Below are positions 53,986 to 64,000 of a stretch of 64,000 nucleotides of DNA, piece by piece. Source of the DNA: Agapanthus africanus (lineage: Eukaryota > Streptophyta > Magnoliopsida > Asparagales > Amaryllidaceae); the NCBI GenBank assembly GCA_030015575.1, contig CM057338.1:632454189-632518188 (forward strand), read 5' to 3'. The notes under the pieces are model-generated. The model saw nothing but the letters and a program-made list of their open reading frames with translations. It was not told the origin of the DNA and did no database searches. The position numbers and the translations under genes were made by a program. Within the stretch, counting starts at the first letter, position 1. Every line of letters starts with the position of its first letter.

Positions 53986-56281
53986 GGAACTGGTGTCCTA
54001 ACAGCATGAAGGTAATATAGCAATAAACACATGCAAAGCGATGTGAATAGCATGAATATGCGGAAATCGAATAATCAACGCAACAGTAAAGAATCTACAG
54101 ATCTAAGTATCAAGTAAACCGGGAGGGGTATGGAAACCACCTAAGTCTGAGTCGATATGTATATATATAGTAGTCGGTGATCCCGCCTCAGTAGTATCGC
54201 GTACTATACAGTAAATCATATGACATCCTCAAGTCATGAGTGCGGATCTATCATCAATATAAAGCTCCTCCGGTAAATCGTCGTACGGCATCCCAATAGC
54301 TGGGTACGGGTCAGTATCACATTCCTATCATCAAATATCAGGTATCATTATCCATCATATCACATAATCTGGGGTACAGATCTAAGTCTAGTACAAATCG
54401 ATACCATCTATAAAGTATGAATGCGGGGGTAAACACACATCCAAAGCCCGCAAGAATCACATGTCGTATCCCAAATACGAATCATATCAATCACCGTTCT
54501 CACGGCACAATGCCCAAAACCATCGACTCATCTCCAATGTCATCCAATATCATCATCGACACAGTGTAAATATAAGGAATATGCAAGTGTGTGCGTATGG
54601 GTGTAAACCTATCCTGGGGTTCGCAACTAGGAAATATTCTAGCTTACTTCTAACCCTATCACATCTAACACATCTCAAATAATCCACGATACTATACTAT
54701 CATATAAAAACATATAAGGTATACCAACTACGGACTGCGGGGGTGCTATACGCCATCCACCCTACTTCCCCCTGTAGATAAAATCTACTCACCTTGTGTC
54801 TTTATTTGTCGACGTCGCCACGCGCTTTCTTGTCATCCCGAAGTCTCCATGGGGTACCTACATATTAACGTATCGCAAATGCGTATCAAAACCAATTCAA
54901 AACTAAAACGGCATACGAATCCCAAAACGATACGATAAAGGGCATATAGGTTAGATCCTATGGCACGCCTTCAAAACCATTAATAAATCCTCTATATCGT
55001 CGTATAAACGCCAAATAGTCGAGGTAAAACACAAGACACAAATTCAGAATTAAAAATACGGAATACGGAAACACGAATCCAAAACAGCAACTAAGGAAAT
55101 ATGCTCCAGATTTCACCCTAGATCAAATTAGACAAATCTATATATACCAGGGGTCTAATCTATGCATGTAGGGGCTACAGAACCAAAATGAGCAAGTTTG
55201 GTGCAGGTATGGACGCAAATTGTGGCCAATGGGAATAAATTGGTGGCCTGGAAATAGAAGTGGGGGCTGGGGTCTTGTGTGGTGGTTCCTGGGTGCCTGC
55301 ACATCTCACTGTCCAATCAATTTTATTTTAGGATGTCTCGGGTGATAGCAGATTCCCAAATACAATCCCAGAATTGCAGTTTTTCCCGACATCGTCTCAT
55401 AAATCCGTATTTTGGGTTAAAGCTTCAGGTTAGGGTCCAATATAACATCACACCAAGATTCTAAGGTCACAACAAGTCTTTGTTTCACTTCACAACTCAA
55501 TTTTTCCTCAAACCCTAACTAGGTTATCCTCAAATCCACAAAAACACACAATATCGATATGAAACTTGAATCGAAGCTTAAGCACAAGAAATACCACTCT
55601 AATTGTGGAGGAATTACCTCATAAGACCCACATGAATCCTCAACAGCGCCAAAATGAAAACTTTCTTGGTCCATCCTTTAGCTTGCAAGCTTGTGCACAT
55701 TTTTTATGAAATGAGAGTGGGGTTTTAGTGAAGTTTGTGAGATGATTTGGGGCTTGAAGTGGGGAGGATGAAGAGGGGCAGCAGCTTCAGCAGGAGATGG
55801 AGGAAGAGGGAGAAAGAAGATGAGAGGAGAAATGAAGAGATGGCTAAGTCCAAGGTCAAAGAAGGCCATACCTCTCTCTCTCACACTATGCTTCATATTT
55901 TATTCTCTTTTCCATTTTCTTTTCCTTTTCTTTTTTCCCTTTTCTCCAAAACCTTCTCACTAGAATAGTAACCCCAAATAACATGATAGAAAATGCACAA
56001 GTGTGAAAAAAGTGATATGTGCATGTTTTGCACAAAATTGCTAAAAAACCGATTAGCGATTTTTAATCGCGATTAGCACTAAATTAGCATATAACTAATC
56101 ATAAAAACTTAAAAATGGCATAATTCTATAAATTACCCTATTTTAGTGTTTTCCATAATTTTTCTAAAATTTTTCCCATTTATTTGTATTTAATAATACC
56201 AAAATATTAAAATATTCAATAAAATAATATTAAATTATAAAAATTCCCAAAAATAATATTTTATTTTTTTGAAATGTTACA

Positions 56282-56292
56282 ATCTACCCCCC
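56282..56292 (-). other. Polypurine tract of H
   Basis: The plus strand atctacccccc reads ggggggtagat on the minus strand, directly before the 3' LTR. The preceding minus-strand text (attcggggaccaaattt) parallels J. Confidence 0.85.
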
Positions 56293-56460
56293 TTAAATAA
56301 ATTTGGTCCCCGAATTTAAATTTAAACCCCAAAATACAAAAACATTTCAGTAAAAATCCAAATTGTCGGGGTTCCGAAAACATCAATACATAGCGAATAT
56401 CATAAAAAATGTACTGCTCTATAAGAAATCAATCCCCAAAAATGTATATAAGAATATCCG

Positions 56461-56640
56461 GTGCGTCTGGTGCGCACGGAAATAAAAATCCATATATGTG
56501 TCCTACAGGTGTACAAAACAACATCTAGGTGCAACTGGTGTGCACGAAACATCTGTCATAGGCAACGTGTATGCCTGACAGCAAAATCAGGCGCATTTGA
56601 CATGCATGAAGAATTTTGATTTAGTGCATCTGGCATGCAC
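56461..56640. repeat. Cluster of imperfect GTGC palindromes in H
   Basis: Four spaced copies of a short palindrome, gtgcgtctggtgcgcac (56461), gtgcaactggtgtgcac (56529), gcgcatttgacatgcatg (56591) and gtgcatctggcatgcac (56624), have varying arms that still pair. A weaker fifth is near 56667. Confidence 0.6.
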
Positions 56641-58590
56641 CAAAATCGTATATCAAAACACTAAAGGTGCATGAAAGCTATGCTGGAAGTGTAAATCAAA
56701 TCACTGCATAAGATAGGCGTGAAATCACAATCAATACCTCAAATGTAATAACTATGCGTAAAATATAAATACCCAGTGGGTGCATAAAACAAATATCATG
56801 AAACTCAGTCATCAAAACTAAATCATGCAATAGAACGCCCAAAATACCAAAATCCAAGATGACGGATACGTGATAGTCGAATCACAAATCATAAATACCG
56901 TCGTCGGTAGTTCCTCCTTCAAAGTCGAGAAGGAGTCAGTGCATCCAATGCTAGCAGCGCAAGATATCCACTTGCCTCTTGCTCACGGTCTGGCGTCCTC
57001 TGCCTCTGGGTCCTTATCTTCTCTGCGGATTACCTATCTCGCAATCAATCGGCTCATCGGCCCTGTTAGGTGTGCTAACGGGGACAATTCCGTTCTGGTA
57101 CTTCTCTGGTCATCTCTTGGTCAATCATCATGACCACTCATAAAGCAGCATATCACTGACGTCGGCCTCTGGCTCTCCGAATGCACATCACACATCTGAT
57201 CCTGGGTGCAAACATCTTTGCAGCAATGTCCTGGAAGGAATCCTGTTCAAGGTCTCTGCCGATCTGTACGGAAGCTGGTACTCTTGCATAATCTCTTCTC
57301 GCTCAATGGACATCTGCGTCCTCAGCACAGCATTTCTCGGAAATTGGTCGCATCCCAACGCCTCTGTAAGCATATCAGGGCTCTGGTCTCGACGGAAAGT
57401 AATGACAGCTCGTCAGCGTCTCGCACGAACCTCTGGTTCCACTTGTCTGTATCATCGTCCACTTCGACGTCACGTCTTTATCTGCGCACCGCAACGTTCT
57501 CGGCTACGGTCCATCCAAAATCTCTCGCATATCTCTTTTCTGCCGAATTTCCCGGAAGTCATCGTCCTTTGCCGAAGCTAATTCTTGTTCCGGAATGGCT
57601 GCATACTCATCGCGCCTTTTTCTGGAAGCTATATCCATATACCATGCCTCTGCGTGCGTATCGCATCACTGATGTCGGTGGAGTGGGACGTCATCTCGTT
57701 GAAATCTCTAGCGAACTCTTTACTTCACTCTGCTTCAATGTCGACTGATTCGGACTCGTCTCATCGTGGCTGCATGGACTGTGCTCCAACGGCTATACTC
57801 GTATCTGGAGTCTCCCAAGCAAAGCATCCCATCACATGATATCCGAATGATGTCAAAACATTTGATCGACTCGTCAGAACCTCATAATCCCCCAAGAGAT
57901 CAACATCTTGAGTACAGTTTAATAGTATCGAGTACATGCCACAGCGTCGGTGGTCCAGCCGTAGAAGGGCAAACCCAAGCCTCACTAATGGCGCCGCGGA
58001 ACTGCCGCAAACCCTAAGGTTCAAAGGCTTTCACACGGTCATTAAGTCGAGTTAGGGTTTCATTCTTCTAGAGGGTCCATAGAATCGCCTGCATGTCTTT
58101 CCGTATACTTTAAACTTGGAAAAGGGGCTCCTGACATTCGATCGTCTCTGTCGACTCTCAACGTCTCCGTGTGAAGTCGTCTCTAGCTGGAAGTAATCTA
58201 TCTGATGACCTCGCCTCGGTAAGCGAACAAACCACACGCCCTAGTCATCCACCCTCGGTGACTAGCGACCGTCTATCATATGTCCAAGTATGTACTCATG
58301 CTGCAGTAGCTCCAATCGTCTGGGCAATATCTCGTTATTGGCAGCAGCAACTGGCTCATTCGATGTACGCCAAACAGCGCCTCAATCATTCTGAATAAGC
58401 GGTATGTCAATGGCCATCACATCCTGGCTGGCCTCTAGCAGTAGCCTGTTCCTCTGGTACCCATCGGCATGTCCGAGAAATCTCGTGAAAGCCATCTGTC
58501 AAACGCTCATGGCACGAAAACACAAAAAGACGATGCCTCTTAATGCGATCGTAAGTCTATGGAATCACATCCTGGTCAGTCCTCGTCCAC

Positions 58591-58651
58591 GACGAGCTCA
58601 AGTTGACGCAACTCGAGCCGTAGCTCTCTCTGCCCGTGTGATCGCGGCAGC
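58591..58651 (-). pseudogene. Possible gag N-terminal remnant in H
   Basis: On the minus strand one frame gives A-A-I-T-R-A-E-R-A-T-A-R-V-A-S, resembling the J gag start (T-T-R-A-Q-R-A-A-A-R), then meets a stop. Its position after the leader fits gag. The match is short. Confidence 0.4.
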
Positions 58652-58960
58652 AAAATCATAACCAGTATCAATGAAGATAGATCAGGAATGAATATAATAC
58701 TGTGCAAGGAAATGTACATCCTAAGGCTCCTTAAGCGGAGTAGTGTATCGTTAGTATGCCGCGGAACATACACACGGTACGTCACTCTACTGCAGTCACC
58801 TACTCCATCAACCAAGGGTCATCCTACGCGACGAAAGTTCGGGTCTAATACCCCCTCGACTAAGTCTAAGTTCCGTAAGGTCAAGCCTAAGTTCCGTATA
58901 TATATAGACGCCCCAGGCTCCACATAGTCAAACTTAGACTCGAACCAAGGTCAACCTAGC

Positions 58961-58972
58961 GCTCTGATACCA
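58961..58972 (-). other. Primer-binding site of H
   Basis: gctctgatacca on the plus strand, four bases from the 5' LTR, with the same spacing and sequence as in J. Confidence 0.9.
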
Positions 58973-58976
58973 ACTT

Positions 58977-61900
58977 TGTCACGACCCGAAAGAGCACGTG
59001 ACTGGCCCTTGAATCATATGAAGTCTATAGGACTCCATCTGATCCAAGTAAGCCAAAAGCCCAGCAATCTAAAACCATTTTAAGAGTAAATAAAGAAAAC
59101 TGGTTTAAAGAAGTGAAGAAAAACATGTTTGAAAGTCAAGGTTTTTTTAAATAACTAAGCCGAATATGCATTTTAAAAATGTACGGTCTTTTCTAAAAAT
59201 TTCGGCAGAGTTTCTTTTGTAAATACTGGCCCCGAACGGGATACAACAAGAACAATATATATATGCAATGACAAAAGGCATCCCCAAGCGGGAGCTAGCT
59301 CTTCGTCAATCGACGGTCACAACCACGCAAGCAATATAATATACAACGCCAAATGGCGAGGATCAAAACACAACAGAAACCCAATAAGCATGAAAACCGT
59401 AATACTGCTAAGCGCGACTTTAAGGTCGAATAATACATCACTAGTGTCTAAGTCTGAAACAATATACAAGTTTTGGTTGATGGAATTCTAGATACAATGA
59501 ATAATACAGGTACAATGGTGGTTCTTGATGCAAAAGAATCCACCTACCAAATGCAATTCACCCGCAAGGAAGCAGTGTGCCAGAAATGCCGCAATGGAAC
59601 CTGTACGGCAAAACGTACAAGAACTGTGGCACAACGGGGGTGAGTTGCCAACTCGTGAATAGAAATATCTACAAGAAGAAACCGAATGCAAGACATAATC
59701 CTAGGTCAATACGATCAGTATAATATAAACCACAAGAGTACGTCTGAAGCATGATAAGGTGGCAATATAACATCTAAACATGTATGTGGTGCCAAGTACT
59801 CAGGTACTAACATGTCATCAGTATAAGGTATGTCTGCATGAAGTAAATATGATGAAGTATCAAATGGATATCAATACACATATATTAGCGTCCCATTCCA
59901 CTAATATTGGTGTATGGGTATATATAACAGCGCCCTCATACCCTGTTATATATACAAATGAAGTATGATCAATGTAAATCCAGTCTGTATGTGATCAAGT
60001 CTGTATAAACGTGGAACCCGTCCACTCATCACCCAATGACAATAAACGTCGAACCCGTCCACCCGTCACCCAATGACAACAAACATCATGTATGTAAATA
60101 TGAGGATATAAACAAAATCATGGAAAACATTACGAAACCTGTGCCTAGCATCGACACGAAAATCCTCATCTATCAGGCACTGTCACCAAGACTAGCCCTG
60201 ATAGGTACGTATCATACGCTATATCGAAACCCAAGTGCCCATCTTCGACCCTCGAATTGCGACGTATGCATACGTACAAGCTCCGGTCGGTATCCCCAAG
60301 ATAACCGCCGAGTAAAAGGTAATATCACTAGACAGTATGGTTCCCCAGCCGGGCTCATCGGCTCATAGCACATCGACATCCCTTTCTTGTCCCGGGGTAC
60401 TCCGGGCCCCACCATGTACCCTCATACGGCCTCGACGCCTCCTCGTAGGGGTTTATAAATCAGAACCGATAAAACTCATGGTGGAAGCTGAAATATCATA
60501 TCAAGGGTAACCGGGTTTTAAAACATTTACATAATCTCTTGAAATACCCACGGTTCCCCAAATCCAGAAATATCATGAAAACAAATATCCCAATGCGCAT
60601 AATCAGAAAGCATGATGTATGCGACATATAGATGAAATGCAAGTATAACAGCATATCATGCAACATAGAATAATGGTATGCACATACAAGGTCATATCCT
60701 GATGCAATAATACTACTGTGTAGTGACATGGCAATTATCGATGATGAAGTGTGTGAGCCGGCAAGCAGTGTACGTGGAACATATGCATCATCGATAATGG
60801 TGCTGGTGTCCTAACAGCATGATGGTAATATAGCAATAAACACATGCAAAGCGATGTGAATAGCATGAATATGCGGAAATCGAATAATCAACGCAACAGT
60901 AAAGAATCTACAGATCTAAGTATCAAGTAAACCGGGAGGGGTATGGAAACCACCTAAGTCTGAGTCGATATGTATATATATAGTAGTCGGTGATCCCGCC
61001 TCAGTAGTATCGCGTACTATACAGTAAATCATATGACATCCTCAAGTCATGAGTGCGGATCTATCATCAATATAAAGCTCGTACGGTAAATCGTTGTACG
61101 GCAACCCAATAGCTGGGTACGGGTCAGTATCACATTCCTCTCATCAAATATCAGGTATCATTATCATCATATCACATAATCTGGGGTACTGATCTAAGTC
61201 TAGTACAAATCGATACCATCTATAAAGTATGAATGCGGGGGTAAACACACATCCAAAGCCCGCAAGAATCACATGCCGTATCCCAAATACGAATCATATC
61301 AATCACCGTTCTCACGGCACAATGCCCAAAACCATCGACTCGTCTCCAATGTCATCCAATATCATCATCGACACAGTGTAAATATAAGGAATATGCAAGT
61401 GTGTGCGTATGGGTGTAAACCTATCCTAGGATTTGCAACTAGGAAATATTCAAGCTTACTTCTAACCCTATCACATCTAACACATCTCAAATAATCCACG
61501 ACACTATACTATCATATAAAAACACATAAGGTATACCAACTACGGACTGCGGGGGTGCTATACGCCATCTACCCGACTTCCCCCTGTAGATATAATCTAC
61601 TCACCTTGTGTCTTTATTTGTCGACGTCGCCACGCGCTTTCTTGTCGTCCCGAAGTCTCCATGGGGTACCTACACATTAACGTATCGGAAATGCGTATCA
61701 AAACCAATTCAAAACTAAAACGGCATACGAATCCCAAAACGATACGATAAGGGGCATATAGGTTAGAACCTATGGCACGCCTTCAAAACCATCAATAAAT
61801 CCTCTATATCGTCGTATAAACGCCAAATAGTCGAGGTAAAACACAAGACACAAATTCAGAATTAAAAATACGGAATACGGAAACACGAATCCAAAGAAGC

Positions 61901-63093
61901 AACTAAGAAAATATGCTCCATATTTCACCCTAGGTCAAATTAGACAAATCTATATATACCAGGGGTCTAATCTATGCATGCAGGGGCTACAGAACCAAAA
62001 CGAGCAAGTTTGGTGCATGTATGGCCGCAAATTGCGGCCAATGGGAATAAATTGGCGGCCTGGAAATAGAAGTGGGGGCTGGGGTCTTGTGTGGTGGTTC
62101 CTGGGTGCCTGCATATCTCACTATCCAATCAATTTTATTTTAGGATGTCTCGGGTGATAGCAGATTCCCAAATACAATCCCAGAATTGCAGTTTTTCCCG
62201 ACATCGTCTCATAAATCTGTATTCTGGGTTAAAGCTTCTGGTTAGGGTCCAATATAACATCCCACCAAGATTCTAAGGTCACAACAAGTCTTAGTTTCAC
62301 TTCACAACTCAATTTTTCCTTAAACCCTAACTAGGTTATCCTCAAATCCACAAAAACACACAATATCGATATGAAACTTGAATCGAAACTTAAGCACAAG
62401 AAATAACACTCTAATTGTGGAGGAATTACCACATAAGACCCACATGAATCCTCAACAGCGCCAAAATGGAAACTTTCTTAGTCCATCCTATAGCTTGCAA
62501 GCTTGTGCACATTTTTTGTGAAATGAGAGTAGAGTTTTAGTGAAGTTTGTGAGATGATTTGGGGCTTGAAGTGGGGAGGATGAAGAGGGGCAGCAGCTTC
62601 AGAAGGAGATGGAGGAAGTGGGAGAGAGAAGATGAGAGGAGAAATGAAGAGATGGCTAAGTCCAAGGTCAAAGAAGGCCATACCTCTCTCTCTCACACCA
62701 TGCTTCATATTTTATTCTCTTTTCCATTTTCTTTTCCTTTTCTTCTTTCCCTTTTCTCCAAAACCTTCTCACTAGAATAGTAACCCCAAATAACATGATA
62801 AAAAATGCACAAGTGTGAAAAAAGTGATATGTGCATGTTTTGAACAAAATTGCAAAAAAACTGATTAGCGATTTTTAATCGCGATTAGCACTAAATTAGC
62901 ATATAACTATTCATAAAAACTTAAAAATGGCATAATTCTATAAATTACCCTATTTTAGAATTTTCCATAATTTTTCTAAAATTTTTCCCATTTATTTGTA
63001 TTTAATAATACCAAAATATTAAAATATTCAATAAAATAATATTAAATTATAAAAATTCCCAAAAATAATATTTTATTTTTTTGAAATGTTACA
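58977..63093 (-). mobile_element. H 5' LTR (uninterrupted)
   Basis: TGTCACGACCCGAAAG to gaaatgttaca, 4117 bp. It contains the intact target site of J at 59830-59834 (aaggtatgtctgc). The block shared with J LTRs is at about 59614-59659. It is AT-rich at the U3 end (62880-63090). Confidence 0.92.
60007..60080 (-). repeat. 37-bp tandem repeat, H 5' LTR copy
   Basis: Units start at 60007 and 60044. The counterpart of 53194-53267. Confidence 0.82.
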
Positions 63094-64000
63094 GTCTCTC
63101 CCGGTATTGGGGTTTGATGTTGTGCTATGCTCGATTAGCTATAACAGGAAGTCCCTGGCCAGGGCTACTGAGATTTACTGATAAGTGTTATCAGTAGTTT
63201 CTCGATCTGTTATGAGCCATATACCGGCATGACTTATTGAGTTATTGGGGTCGACGATGCCATCCCTAGACTCAATATGCAGCATATCTGATGAAGAGAC
63301 CGGACTGTACGGTAAGTGTTGCCAGTTGGTTCGACAGGAGTTTTGACTGCTTCGCTGGTTTTCTTCTGATCGTTCAATACCCGGGTGGCCATTATGTTTA
63401 GTTGACCGCTTGCGGCTTATGGGTGTTCGATATGATCATCACCTACTGCCGGCGTATTGACGAGTCTTAGAGTCCCACACGGGAGTTTCCTAGCTCAAGC
63501 AAAAAGATGTGGTGTGCATATGAGATATGCACGGGGACCCAATTAAATGCGAGTATGTGATACCGTATATTAATCGGGCGTTTTTCTATTGGTCGGGTCG
63601 TATGTGATATGACTGGTTTGTTAAATCAAGTGTTGATTTAACATTTGTCTTTTAGATTAATTCTTTATTAAACCCTTTTCTTTGTTGATGTATGCATGCA
63701 TGTATGCACATGATGATGTGCAAGGACACATACATACATACATTGTATCGTGGTTGTTGATACACATATGGTGGCAATGCAAGACTCACATGGTTGTAAA
63801 TATGTATATATTTATTTATATTGAGTTAAAGAAGAGATAATTCATTCACTCATGGTTAATGTTTATCTTCTTTTGACTAAACTTCACCTAACTATTAACC
63901 ATGAGTTAGTTTTCTTTTGGCTTTTAAACTCAATAGTAAATATCTAGATAATTACTAACCATGGTTTGAGGAGAGAATGTTTTAATATTGATTATTCATT
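63094..64000 (+). mobile_element. LTR G, second segment (runs off window)
   Basis: Begins with gtctc, the right target copy of H, then ccggtattgg and so on, continuing the LTR broken at 41036. It matches the reverse of D and I LTRs in the same region (for example 28260-28330). It is AT-rich towards 64000. Neither the LTR end nor any internal domain is reached, so whether G is solo or part of a full element cannot be said. Confidence 0.8.

Larger units (their letters stand above)
53017..56281 (-). mobile_element. H 3' LTR, second segment
   Basis: Resumes at atgtctgcatgaag and matches 59830-63093 closely, ending gaaatgttaca. It includes a 37-bp tandem repeat, a 13-bp inverted repeat, and open frames of up to 110 codons that recur in the other LTR without known domains. 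Confidence 0.9.
56293..58960 (-). mobile_element. H internal domain (non-coding)
   Basis: About 2.7 kb with no recognisable RT, RNase H or integrase on either strand. The PBS-proximal 300 bases on the minus strand are homologous to the J leader, including gttccgcggcatact and ctccgcttaag (J: ccgcggcatact, ctccgcctaag). A frame of 180 codons on the plus strand (57206-57748) runs against the element and shows no known motif. Near the PPT is a cluster of GTGC palindromes. Confidence 0.75.
41037..63093 (-). mobile_element. Non-autonomous gypsy-type element H (LARD-like)
   Basis: Minus-strand element with perfect 5-bp target duplications gtctc (41032-41036 and 63094-63098). The 3' LTR is 41037-41894 plus 53022-56281, split by J. 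The internal domain is 56282-58976 (2.7 kb) and the 5' LTR 58977-63093 (4.1 kb). LTRs longer than 4 kb around a short non-coding centre fit the large retrotransposon derivative (LARD) class. PBS, leader, PPT and LTR blocks resemble J, so a J-type chromovirus could supply proteins. Confidence 0.88.

Noticed and set aside
57206-57748. 180-codon plus-strand frame in the H interior
   Set aside because: It is antisense to H, shows no motif, and overlaps other frames of similar length. A chance frame is the simpler reading.
1-64000. Search for host genes, rRNA, tRNA or organellar inserts
   Set aside because: Every stretch could be assigned to an LTR, leader or retrotransposon coding region. No other protein family was recognised by eye.

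Overview
This window is a block of plant heterochromatin-type DNA made entirely of LTR retrotransposons inserted into one another. I see no host gene, tRNA, rRNA, CRISPR array or bacterial feature. The plant assignment rests on a Tekay/Del-like chromovirus with a C-terminal chromodomain, Ty1-copia elements with LTRs of about 2 kb, initiator-tRNA-Met type primer sites and 5-bp target duplications. The species cannot be named from the sequence. Element letters A to K below are mine.

Layout, left to right. 1-1644 is the leader of a minus-strand copia (E), whose 5' LTR is 1645-3756. E sits in a fragment of a B-type LTR (K, 3757-4076). K abuts a plus-strand copia leader (F, 4077-4545). Copia A (plus) starts at 4546: 5' LTR, long leader and decayed coding region, interrupted at 9531-19575 by the well-preserved minus-strand copia B, then A resumes to its 3' LTR (22429-24103). 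A's 3' LTR is cut by copia C (minus, 24104-40379). C's 3' LTR contains the deletion derivative D (24397-28953), and its leader contains a solo LTR (I, 34516-36747). C's 5' LTR is cut by another LTR, G (40380-41036, resuming 63094-64000). G contains a minus-strand non-autonomous gypsy-type element with 4.1-kb LTRs (H, 41037-63093). The 3' LTR of H contains the only near-complete gypsy, J (41895-53016). The chain F>A>C>G>H>J is six levels deep.

Coding content is confined to retrotransposon proteins. B has a gag with zinc knuckle and a protease, integrase, RT and RNase H, broken by a frameshift and three in-frame stops. J has gag, protease, RT, RNase H, integrase and chromodomain, broken by a frameshift, a stop codon and loss of one integrase catalytic aspartate. 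A and C keep only eroded, colinear pol remnants. D, H, I, G, K and F carry no coding region in the window beyond a possible gag scrap in H.

The most unusual material is in the copia leaders between PBS and gag. Divergent elements share an ordered set of non-coding modules: an extended GC-rich hairpin near the PBS, one or two hairpin units of about 130 bp, a block of about 96 bp with nested palindromes (six copies in the window), 137-bp tandem units, three units of about 90 bp, a small hairpin, and a pyrimidine tract ending in AG just before the gag start. This looks like a conserved RNA-structure programme (packaging, dimerisation or splicing), but the function is inference. H and J also share leader, PPT and LTR blocks, which suggests that J-type elements mobilise H.
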